This document shows positions 1-5,504 of a stretch of DNA of 8,242 nucleotides, one piece after another. Position numbers and translations under genes: made by a program. Each line of letters begins with the position of its first letter. The first letter of the stretch is position 1. Below the pieces are notes generated by a model. The model was not told where the DNA came from. It was given only the letters and a program-made list of their open reading frames with translations, and searched no databases. The stretch is taken from positions 1-8,242 of the forward strand of contig DBEYOB010000045.1 of NCBI GenBank assembly GCA_048173955.1, read 5' to 3'. The DNA comes from CAZUFB01 sp048173955. Lineage in GTDB: Bacteria; Actinomycetota; Coriobacteriia; Coriobacteriales; UMGS124.

Positions 1-270
1 CTCCGTCGCCGCGGCGGGTTCCGCCGGGACGCCCGCAGGCGTCCCGCCGTCGCCGGCGGCTCCGGCCGCGGCGTTGCGAGCGGCGTTCATCGCGTTGCCC
101 GGCAGGCTCGCGTCGGCGAGGGGGTCGACATCGAAGGTCGCGGGCAAAAACGAGCCCGTGTTGGTCATCGGCTCGATGCCCTCCGGCCACACCCCCTCGT
201 GAAAGGCCCGCTCGAACTCCTCCTCGTCGTTGTTCCTAAAATGCGATCGTACGCTGTCGAGAAATCCCAC
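1..270 (-). CDS. sepF: Cell division protein SepF, N-terminal part (runs off the window edge)
   Basis: SepF is a cytoplasmic protein that binds both the membrane and the FtsZ C-terminal tail, anchoring and bundling the Z ring. It is the expected anchor where FtsA is absent. Only the first 90 codons are visible. They begin VGFLDSVRSHF, the short amphipathic membrane-binding helix typical of the family. An acidic stretch follows (NNDEEEFERAF), then a linker rich in Ala, Gly, Pro and Asn. The conserved globular SepF domain lies beyond the edge, so the call rests on this N-terminus plus position after yggS in the standard ftsZ-ylmD-ylmE-sepF order. The GTG start at 268-270 is preceded by GGTGAG with a 4 nt spacer. 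Two in-frame GTG codons at 277-282 are possible alternatives with poorer ribosome binding sites. A 102 bp gap separates it from yggS. Confidence 0.8.
   Translation of the reverse strand, partial: MGFLDSVRSHFRNNDEEEFERAFHEGVWPEGIEPMTNTGSFLPATFDVDPLADASLPGNAMNAARNAAAGAAGDGGTPAGVPAEPAAATE
25..46. repeat. Perfect 9 bp inverted repeat inside the SepF linker
   Basis: GGGACGCC, a CGCA loop and GGCGTCCC, closed by one more C-G pair, form a GC-only-style stem of 9 bp with a 4 nt loop. It lies in the SepF linker and encodes GTPAGVP. It may simply result from GC-rich codon use, and no U tract follows on either strand, so it is not called a terminator. Confidence 0.5.
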
Positions 271-323
271 GTGTCTCACCACTTCCGCCGGTGAACGTCC
301 AACCTCGCGTCTAACGGGGCGCA

Positions 324-338
324 GCCGCGCGAAGCGGC
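324..338 (-). other. Small stem-loop in the yggS-sepF gap
   Basis: The 102 bp gap 271-372 holds no gene. On the transcript strand it can form GCCGC, loop TTCGC, GCGGC. An overlapping alternative, GCGGC-AC-GCCGC, shares the middle GCCGC segment, so the two are mutually exclusive. No U-rich run follows, so this is not a convincing terminator. No clear sigma-70-type promoter was seen; the nearest candidate, TTGGGT and GATACA 16 nt apart at the end of yggS, is poor. Confidence 0.3.
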
Positions 339-372
339 GTGCCGCCGTCGTCTGTATCCTCTCGCCTACCTT

Positions 373-1113
373 CTACCCAAGTGGAAACGCAGGGTCGAAC
401 ACCACGCGCCCCAACCGGATAATCGTAGCACCTTGGCGCACCGCCTCTTGAAAGTCCTCGCTCATCCCCATCGAAAGCTCGTGGAGGTGCTCCGAACCCG
501 GGCAGCTGCCGGCAAGCTCGGAGCGCAGGGCGGCCAGCCCCGCGAAGCACGCGCGGGCCGCGTCGGGGTCGCCCTGGGGGGCCATGGTCATCAGCCCCCG
601 CACCTCGATGCCGGGCAGGGCGCACAGGGAGGCGAACGACTCCCGCAGCCCGTCGGGGGTCATGCCCGACTTGCTCTCCTCCCCCGAGACGTTCACTTCG
701 AGCAGGACCGCCTGGCGCATAGCGCGCGCCGCTGCGCGCTTCGAGACCGCCTCGGCGAGGCGCGGCCCCGCGATCGAGTGCACGAGCGCCGGCGCGCAGG
801 AGAGCACATGGTTGATCTTGTTCTCCTGCAGGTTGCCGATCATGTGCCACGAGGCGCCTGCCATGGACGGCTCGTCGGCAAGTAGGGACAGCTTGCGCTC
901 GAGCTCCTGCGGCCGGTTCTCGGCGAAGTCGGTCCAGCCGACGCGCCGGGCCGCGAGCACGGCGTCGACGTCGACCGTCTTGCTGACCGCGCAGACCCTC
1001 ACGTCGGCCGACGTGCGTCCCGACGCGCGAGCCGCCTCGTCGACCAGCGCCGCGATGCGGAGCCGGCGCTCCTCGAGCAGTTCGCGATAGGCCTCGTCAA
1101 CCTCGATGGACAT
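373..1113 (-). CDS. yggS: Pyridoxal phosphate homeostasis protein (YggS/PLPHP family, YlmE)
   Basis: 246 aa, normal length for this family of PLP-binding, non-catalytic proteins that buffer free pyridoxal phosphate in the cytoplasm. The fold is a single TIM barrel like the N-terminal domain of alanine racemase. Lys45 in AVSK is the expected Schiff-base lysine. Other family motifs are WHMIGNLQENK (89-99), GLMTMAP (173-179) and SMGMSEDF (214-221), followed by the phosphate-binding GATIIRLGR (229-236). The protein ends VVFDPAFPLG, where many relatives have AIFG and stop near there. The Asn-Tyr of the usual GENYVQE motif is replaced here (AENRPQE, 65-70). The ATG lies 2 nt after the pgeF stop, implying translational coupling; the only Shine-Dalgarno-like sequence, AAGGA, is 12 nt upstream, which is far. 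Its link to division in this cluster is positional only. Confidence 0.93.
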   Translation of the reverse strand: MSIEVDEAYRELLEERRLRIAALVDEAARASGRTSADVRVCAVSKTVDVDAVLAARRVGWTDFAENRPQELERKLSLLADEPSMAGASWHMIGNLQENKINHVLSCAPALVHSIAGPRLAEAVSKRAAARAMRQAVLLEVNVSGEESKSGMTPDGLRESFASLCALPGIEVRGLMTMAPQGDPDAARACFAGLAALRSELAGSCPGSEHLHELSMGMSEDFQEAVRQGATIIRLGRVVFDPAFPLG

Positions 1114-1115
1114 GG

Positions 1116-1961
1116 CTACCGACCGTCCTTCCGCAAGCGATCACCTACGGTCCCGCCCTCCGCGCGCATGAACGCGACGGCGGCGTGGCGCCCCGTGTTC
1201 CCGTGTTCCGCGCGATGGGAGAAGAAGCGGCCGGTGAGCGACGCCGTGCACAGCCCGGAATCGACGATGCGCGACGCCTCGAGACCGGCCTCCCCGAGCG
1301 ACGCCGCGATGCAGGCGCCGAGGTCGAGGTGGCGCTCGCCACAGCGCGCGGTCGGGCCGAACCGGCCCTCGAACGTCTCGGCCAGCTCCATCGACACCTC
1401 GTAGGCCTCGCGCGATATGTGCGGCCCGATGTAGGCCGCAAGCTCCCCCGCATCGCACCCCGCCTCGCGCGCCAACACGCCCGCCGCCTTCCCGGCGATG
1501 CCGGCAAGCGTGCCCCGCCAGCCCGAATGCACGACCGCGAAACCCCGCGGCGCGACGAGGACGACCGGGGCGCAGTCGGCGAACAGCAGCATGACCGCGC
1601 GGTCGCGCGCCGTGCACACCACGGCGTCGGCGCCCTCGTCGATGCAGGCCGGCAGCTCGTCCTCCCCGTCGCGCACGACCGCGACCGTGTCCCCGTGGAC
1701 CTGGTTGGGCACGACGAGGCCTGCGAGCAGGTCGCCCGCCCCCATGGCAACGAGCACGCGCCTGCGGTTCTCGCGGACGCGGTCCGGGTCGTCGCCCCCC
1801 TTGAAACCCAGGTTCAGACTGGAGAAGGGGCCGGTCGAAACGCCTCCCGTGCGCTCGGTGAAACAAAACGTGACCCCGGACGCGACCGTCGAGGGGTCGG
1901 TGTCCAAGGCCACGCCGTCAACAACGATGCGCTCGGGCGTTGTGGGAAATCCGCACGTCAC
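1116..1961 (-). CDS. pgeF: Purine nucleoside phosphorylase / peptidoglycan editing factor, laccase-domain family (YfiH/YlmD)
   Basis: 281 aa cytoplasmic protein of the multi-copper-polyphenol oxidoreductase (DUF152/YfiH) family. Relatives have been described as purine nucleoside phosphorylase/adenosine deaminase enzymes, and the E. coli member as an editing factor that keeps L-Ser out of the UDP-MurNAc peptide. Which activity holds here cannot be read from sequence. The metal-site residues are all present: His89 in NQVHG, Cys130 in ADCAPV and His145 in HSGWRG. The family signatures YIGPHI (177-182) and FFSHRAEHGNTGRHAAVA (246-263) are also intact. The start is GTG, preceded by AGAGGAGA with 5 nt between AGGAG and the codon. 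It begins 25 nt after the ftsZ stop and ends 2 nt before yggS, so it is probably cotranscribed with both. The 18 or so residues after 263 are polar and unconserved-looking. Confidence 0.93.
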   Translation of the reverse strand: MTCGFPTTPERIVVDGVALDTDPSTVASGVTFCFTERTGGVSTGPFSSLNLGFKGGDDPDRVRENRRRVLVAMGAGDLLAGLVVPNQVHGDTVAVVRDGEDELPACIDEGADAVVCTARDRAVMLLFADCAPVVLVAPRGFAVVHSGWRGTLAGIAGKAAGVLAREAGCDAGELAAYIGPHISREAYEVSMELAETFEGRFGPTARCGERHLDLGACIAASLGEAGLEASRIVDSGLCTASLTGRFFSHRAEHGNTGRHAAVAFMRAEGGTVGDRLRKDGR

Positions 1962-1986
1962 GAGCTCTCCTCTTGCTTCCGTCGCT

Positions 1987-3108
1987 TTAGAACTTGCTGC
2001 GCTTGAGGAAGTCGGGGATGTCGAAGTCCGAAGCGCCGCCCTGCGGGGCGGACGACGGGCGCGAGCCGGCGCTGCCGCTCGGGGCGTTGTTCAGGAAGCT
2101 CGGGCGCTTGCTGTCCGCGCCGAGGTCGAGCTTGGACTGCTGACCGCGGTTCTCGCCGAAGCCGGTGGCGATGACGGTGATGCGCACCATGTCGCCCAGG
2201 TTCTCGTCGATGACCGTGCCGAAGATGAGGTTGACCTCGGGGCTCACGGCGTTGGCGACGATGCCCGCCGCCTCGCTCACCTCGTGCAGGCCCAGGTCGG
2301 GGCCGCCGGCGATTGAGAGCAGCACGCGATCGGCGCCGTCGATGGACGACTCGAGCAGCGGGCTCGAGATGGCCTGGTTGGCCGCGTCGGTCGCACGGTT
2401 GTCGCCCGTGCCGGTGCCGATGCCCATCATGGCGGTGCCGGCGTTGCTCATGATCGTGCGCACGTCGGCGAAGTCGAGGTTGATGAGGCCGGGGACCGTG
2501 ATGAGGTCGGTGATGCCCTGGATGCCCTGGCGCAGCACCTCGTCGGCCATCGAGAAGGCGTCGAGGAACGAGACCTTCTTGTCGGCGACGTCGAGCAGGC
2601 GGTCGTTGGGGATGGTGATGAGCGTGTCGACGTTGGCCGAGAGGCGCTCGATGCCCGACAGGGCGTTGCGGCGGCGCACCGCGCCCTCGAACACGAACGG
2701 CTTGGTGACGACACCGACCGTGAGCGCGCCCACGTCGTTGCGGGCGATGTCGGCCACCACGGGCGCGGCGCCCGTGCCCGTGCCGCCACCCTCGCCGGCG
2801 GTGATGAAGACCATGTCGGCCCCGTCGAGCGCGGCCTTGATCTGGTCGCGCGACTCCTCGGCCGCGGACTGGCCGATCTCGGGGTTGGCGCCGGCGCCGA
2901 GGCCCTTGGTGAGGTCGGTGCCGATGTGCACCTTCGTGTCCGCATCGGAGACGAGCAGCGCCTGGGCGTCGGTGTTCACGGTCACGAACTCGACGCCCTG
3001 CACGCCCGACTCGATCATGCGGTTGACGGCGTTCGAGCCGCCTCCGCCCACGCCGACAACCTTGATGACTGCCATGTAGTTGGAACCGGCGTCGTCCTGT
3101 CCGTACAT
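1987..3108 (-). CDS. ftsZ: Cell division protein FtsZ (tubulin-like GTPase)
   Basis: 373 aa. FtsZ polymerises on GTP into the mid-cell ring that recruits the divisome. The GTPase domain starts with VVGVGGGGSNAVNRM (17-31). The tubulin signature GGGTGTG is at 107-113, and VTKPFVFEG is at 134-142. The T7 synergy loop NLDFADV (210-216) carries the two acidic residues (Asp212, Asp215) that complete GTP hydrolysis in the next subunit. After residue 320 comes a short Ser/Pro/Gly/Asn linker, then the conserved C-terminal peptide DFDIPDFLKRSKF (361-373), the docking site for SepF and other partners. The ATG at 3106-3108 has an ideal GGAGGT 5 nt upstream and gives the usual short pre-domain. The frame stays open upstream to 3621, but that part runs through the leader and ftsQ and is not coding. 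MAVIK at residue 12 is a weaker alternative start. It probably has its own promoter (see 3244-3272). Confidence 0.98.
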   Translation of the reverse strand: MYGQDDAGSNYMAVIKVVGVGGGGSNAVNRMIESGVQGVEFVTVNTDAQALLVSDADTKVHIGTDLTKGLGAGANPEIGQSAAEESRDQIKAALDGADMVFITAGEGGGTGTGAAPVVADIARNDVGALTVGVVTKPFVFEGAVRRRNALSGIERLSANVDTLITIPNDRLLDVADKKVSFLDAFSMADEVLRQGIQGITDLITVPGLINLDFADVRTIMSNAGTAMMGIGTGTGDNRATDAANQAISSPLLESSIDGADRVLLSIAGGPDLGLHEVSEAAGIVANAVSPEVNLIFGTVIDENLGDMVRITVIATGFGENRGQQSKLDLGADSKRPSFLNNAPSGSAGSRPSSAPQGGASDFDIPDFLKRSKF

Positions 3109-3113
3109 CCTTG

Positions 3114-3119
3114 ACCTCC
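3114..3119 (-). promoter_or_regulatory. Ribosome binding site of ftsZ
   Basis: GGAGGT, an almost perfect anti-16S match, sits 5 nt before the ATG. It fixes the ftsZ start at 3108, within a reading frame that stays open about 500 nt further upstream. It is the strongest Shine-Dalgarno in the window, in line with FtsZ being needed in many copies. Confidence 0.9.
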
Positions 3120-3206
3120 GCAACTGGTGTATCGTCGTTTGCCTGGGCCGATGTGCCGTCACAGAGACACAGGCGGGGACGTTGAAACCGACGTAGAAAC
3201 TTTCAC

Positions 3207-3226
3207 GGTCAACTTGAGAGTTAACC
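3207..3226. promoter_or_regulatory. Inverted repeat in the ftsZ leader, possible operator
   Basis: On the plus strand GGTCAACT, spacer TGAG, AGTTAACC: 8 bp arms with one mismatch (a G-U pair if folded as RNA). If the TTGACA promoter just upstream is used, this lies at about +10 to +30, where a repressor could act or an RNA hairpin could form. A smaller palindrome, GAAACTTTC (3196-3204), adjoins it. No known regulator site is recognised. Confidence 0.4.
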
Positions 3227-3243
3227 AATTTCTTAATCGATAT

Positions 3244-3272
3244 ATGGTCGCATACGACCTTCGAGCTGTCAA
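3244..3272 (-). promoter_or_regulatory. Probable ftsZ promoter
   Basis: A perfect TTGACA box (3267-3272) lies in the AT-richest part of the window, within the 220 bp between ftsQ and ftsZ. At 17 nt spacing the -10 candidate is GACCAT (3244-3249), preceded by TGC like an extended -10 element. The better-looking CATATA (3241-3246) would need a 20 nt spacer. Transcription would start near 3237, leaving an untranslated leader of about 130 nt. The rest of the gap (3109-3206 and 3273-3328) shows no gene and no terminator. Confidence 0.5.
3246..3259. promoter_or_regulatory. Perfect 5 bp dyad overlapping the ftsZ promoter spacer
   Basis: GGTCG, spacer CATA, CGACC on the plus strand. It covers the downstream half of the spacer and most of the -10 candidate of the presumed ftsZ promoter. 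It shares the half-site start GGTC with the larger dyad at 3207-3226, and the two centres are 36 bp apart. It could be chance at this length. Confidence 0.3.
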
Positions 3273-3328
3273 TGAAGGTGGCCCCGCATCCCACCGTTTC
3301 GACGTAAACACCCCATAACGCCCGACGG

Positions 3329-4615
3329 CTACGAGATCTGCACCCACGCCCCGTCGGAGTCGTAGTAGCCGTTGATCCAGTTGCCGTTGGCGTCGTGGTA
3401 GGCGTAGATCCAGGTGACGCCGTCGTCGGCGTAGTAGCCGCCCTCGTCGAGCAGACCGCCGGGACCACCCTCGTCGGTGCCCACGAACGCGCCGGTGGCC
3501 GCGTCGGTCGGCGCCGTCTGCTCGGGTTCCCCGTTCGCAGCCCCGTCGGTCGCAGCCCCGTCGGTCGCGGGGTCGGCGGCCCCCTCGGCTGCCGCCCCGT
3601 CGGCCGACGTGCCCCCGGCATCGGCGGCGGGATCCTCCTCGATGGGGGTGGAGTCGGCCGCCGTCTCCCCCGTGGTGTCCGCGGCGGCGGCGTCGAGACC
3701 GCGCCACACCGGGTCGGTGGGCACGCGGACGTTGAGATAGGTTATCTGGCCCGCGTACTGCGAGAGCATCGCCAGGGCGACCTGCTCCTTGAGGGCGATG
3801 TCGGTCGGGGCCCCCAGCGAGATCTCGATCCCGCTCGAGAGCACCACCGAGACGGACTCGCGCGACGACGCCTTCGCCGAGACGATCTGCCCGCGCAGCT
3901 CGTCGCCGAACGCCTCGAGGTAGCTCAGCACGCCCATGATGCCCTCGTCGGCGCACTGCGTCCCACCCACCGGCTTCACGGTCGCGGATATCTCCGAGAT
4001 GTACACGAGACCGCGCGCCGCCGCCTGCTCGCGCGCCTGGTCGGCCGGCGCCGCGACGCCGTTGTCGGCAGTCGCCGCCTGCAGCGAGAGCGGCTCGAGC
4101 CAGAAGCCGTCGGACGCGATGAGCCACGCCTCGCTGCCGTTCGCGAGCATCACGACGCCGGCGGCCGTGCGCTCCTGCACCTCGATCACGAGCGTGTGGG
4201 GGAAGTCCCTCGTCAGCTTGACCGAGGCGATCCAGGGGTTTGCCGCCAGGCGCTCGGCTATGCCGGCCTCGTCGACGCTGAACAGGGTCGAGCCGCTCGG
4301 GACGGCCGCCAGCGAGCTGATGGCGTCGCTCGTCACATGCTCGGTGGGGTTGGCCGTGATCCGCTCGATCTCGAACAGCGGGGAGTAGACGACCACGACG
4401 TAGACGACGAGGGCGAGCAGCAGCATCACCACGCAGGTCACCAGCAGGCGCATGCGCTTGTAGTACGACCCCCTGCGCGGGTCGTTCACGCGGCGCGCCG
4501 AGGGGCGCGACGAGAGGTCGTCGTATCCCTCGAGCATCCCGTCGTAGAGCCCCCGGGCATCCCTGCTAGGCCGGGAAGCCGAGGAACTTGACCTCCGGTC
4601 TGAGTTCGATGCCAT
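3329..4615 (-). CDS. ftsQ: Cell division protein FtsQ (DivIB family) with long C-terminal extension
   Basis: 428 aa single-pass membrane protein that joins the septal synthase machinery to the divisome. The cytoplasmic N-terminus (1-55) is Ser/Arg-rich. One membrane helix follows (about 56-77, RLLVTCVVMLLLALVVYVVVVY without its last residues). The extracellular POTRA domain starts SPLFEIERITAN (about 78-148) and contains NPWIASVKLTRDFPHTL. The FtsQ beta domain extends to about 305, with a 20-residue Ala-rich insertion near 180-200. A long acidic Ala/Asp/Gly/Thr linker (about 308-391) and an aromatic tail with three short repeats (393-428) end the protein. That makes it about 120 residues longer than the conserved core. 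The ATG at 4613-4615 is supported by GAGGGAG 4 nt upstream and overlaps the end of murB by 50 nt. The next Met (residue 27) lacks a good ribosome binding site. Confidence 0.92.
   Translation of the reverse strand: MASNSDRRSSSSASRPSRDARGLYDGMLEGYDDLSSRPSARRVNDPRRGSYYKRMRLLVTCVVMLLLALVVYVVVVYSPLFEIERITANPTEHVTSDAISSLAAVPSGSTLFSVDEAGIAERLAANPWIASVKLTRDFPHTLVIEVQERTAAGVVMLANGSEAWLIASDGFWLEPLSLQAATADNGVAAPADQAREQAAARGLVYISEISATVKPVGGTQCADEGIMGVLSYLEAFGDELRGQIVSAKASSRESVSVVLSSGIEISLGAPTDIALKEQVALAMLSQYAGQITYLNVRVPTDPVWRGLDAAAADTTGETAADSTPIEEDPAADAGGTSADGAAAEGAADPATDGAATDGAANGEPEQTAPTDAATGAFVGTDEGGPGGLLDEGGYYADDGVTWIYAYHDANGNWINGYYDSDGAWVQIS
3332..3439 (-). other. FtsQ C-terminal aromatic tail with three short repeats
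   Basis: Residues 393-428 of FtsQ read as three units of about 12 residues: YYADDGVTWIYA, YHDANGNWINGY and YYDSDGAWVQIS. The pattern is Y-Y/H-A/D-x-D/N-G-x-W-I/V. The layout of Trp, Tyr and Gly recalls extracellular cell-wall-binding repeats such as choline-binding modules, and the DxDG/DANG stretches recall calcium loops. Neither match is close enough to assign a function. It would sit outside the membrane at the end of a flexible linker. Confidence 0.6.
3535..3564 (-). repeat. Tandem 15 bp direct repeat in the FtsQ linker
   Basis: Two perfect adjacent copies of TCGCAGCCCCGTCGG (plus strand) at 3535-3549 and 3550-3564 encode ATDGA twice in the low-complexity linker. A decayed third copy begins at 3565. 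The unit is five codons, so slippage would lengthen or shorten the linker in frame. Confidence 0.85.
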
Positions 4616-5480
4616 GGTGCTCCCTCACTTTGTTCAGCACGTGGACGATGACCTTGGTCACCTCGGCCGCTGTGGCCCCTCCGAGGTTGACGATGAAGTT
4701 GGCGTGGCGCTGCGAGACCTGCGCGCGGCCGACCGTGAAGCCCTTGAGGCCGCACGACTCGATGAGCCGGGCGGCGCTGTCGTCGGGCGGGTTGCGGAAG
4801 ACGCTGCCGCACGAGAGCATCTCGAGGGGCTGGGTCTCCTTGCGCCGCTCGAGCACGCCTTCCATCGTGCGCTTCACCAGCGCCTCGTCCCCCGGCCTCA
4901 GGCGGAGCGTCGCCTCGAGCACAATCTCGCGCGGGGGGATGTCGCTGCCGCGGTAGAACCAGCTGATGTCGCGGCCCGCGTAGCGCACCAGCCCGACGCC
5001 GGGACGGAACGTCATGACCTCCTCGACGGCCGACCCGATCCACTGCTCGGCGGTCCCGGCGTTCATCGAGACCGCGCCGCCGACCGTCCCCGGGATGCCG
5101 ACCGCGAACTCGAGGCCGGACAGCCCCCGGTCGAACGCCTCGGTCACGATGCGCTGGAGCACGGCGCCCGCACCCACGTGCAGGCGGTGCTCGTCGTCGA
5201 ACAGGAAGCGCCGGAACTCCTTGCCCAGCGTGATGACGGCGCCGCGGTAGCCCTCGTCCGAAACGAGGACGTTGCTGCCGCGCCCCATGATGACCCAGGG
5301 GACGCCCTCGGCCCGCAGGACGTCGACCACCGTGCGCAGGCTGCTGTAGGTGTCGCACGTCACGAACAGGGCCGCCGGTCCGCCTATGCGGTAGCTCGTG
5401 TGGCGCTGCATGCGCTCGGATGCGAGTATGGTGCCCTGGATGCAGCCCAGGAGCTGTGTGTAGGCGCCCTGCACGCTCAT
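4566..5480 (-). CDS. murB: UDP-N-acetylenolpyruvoylglucosamine reductase MurB
   Basis: 304 aa FAD enzyme that reduces UDP-GlcNAc-enolpyruvate with NADPH to UDP-MurNAc, the second committed step of peptidoglycan synthesis in the cytoplasm. FAD-binding motifs are SYRIGGPA (29-36), GRGSNVLVSDEGYRG (66-80) and GIPGTVGGAVSMNAG (128-142). The proton donor is Ser226 in CGSVFRNP, and the conserved late glutamate is Glu296 in RPEVKFLG. Length and the short ending match the type II MurB of Gram-positives, which lacks the extra C-terminal loop of E. coli MurB. The ATG at 5478-5480 follows the murC stop by 24 nt, with only a modest GGGGA 9 nt upstream. The last 50 nt also encode the start of ftsQ. Confidence 0.97.
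   Translation of the reverse strand: MSVQGAYTQLLGCIQGTILASERMQRHTSYRIGGPAALFVTCDTYSSLRTVVDVLRAEGVPWVIMGRGSNVLVSDEGYRGAVITLGKEFRRFLFDDEHRLHVGAGAVLQRIVTEAFDRGLSGLEFAVGIPGTVGGAVSMNAGTAEQWIGSAVEEVMTFRPGVGLVRYAGRDISWFYRGSDIPPREIVLEATLRLRPGDEALVKRTMEGVLERRKETQPLEMLSCGSVFRNPPDDSAARLIESCGLKGFTVGRAQVSQRHANFIVNLGGATAAEVTKVIVHVLNKVREHHGIELRPEVKFLGFPA
4620..4626 (-). promoter_or_regulatory. Ribosome binding site of ftsQ, inside murB
   Basis: GAGGGAG lies 4 nt before the ATG at 4615 and within the murB coding sequence. It supports the upstream ftsQ start and hence a 50 nt overlap with murB, rather than initiation at Met27, which has no comparable site. Confidence 0.7.
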
Positions 5481-5504
5481 GGTCGTCCGTCCCCGCCGCG
5501 CCCG

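Noticed and set aside
311..885. Several overlapping open frames on both strands across yggS
   Set aside because: They are Arg/Ala/Gly-rich shadows of yggS without ribosome binding sites or motifs.
3214..3248. Possible plus-strand promoter (TTGAGA with weak -10 options) in the ftsZ leader
   Set aside because: The -10 candidates are poor, and no plausible plus-strand gene lies downstream, since everything there is antisense to ftsQ.
3322..3357. 7 bp inverted repeat (CCGACGG / CCGTCGG) spanning the ftsQ stop codon, considered as a terminator
   Set aside because: The loop is 22 nt and no U run follows on the transcript strand, so an intrinsic terminator is not supported.
3109..3621. In-frame upstream extension of ftsZ by 171 codons
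   Set aside because: It would run through the leader and the ftsQ linker in another frame, has low-complexity Pro/Thr/Arg sequence and lacks a ribosome binding site. The start at 3108 has an ideal one and matches normal FtsZ length.
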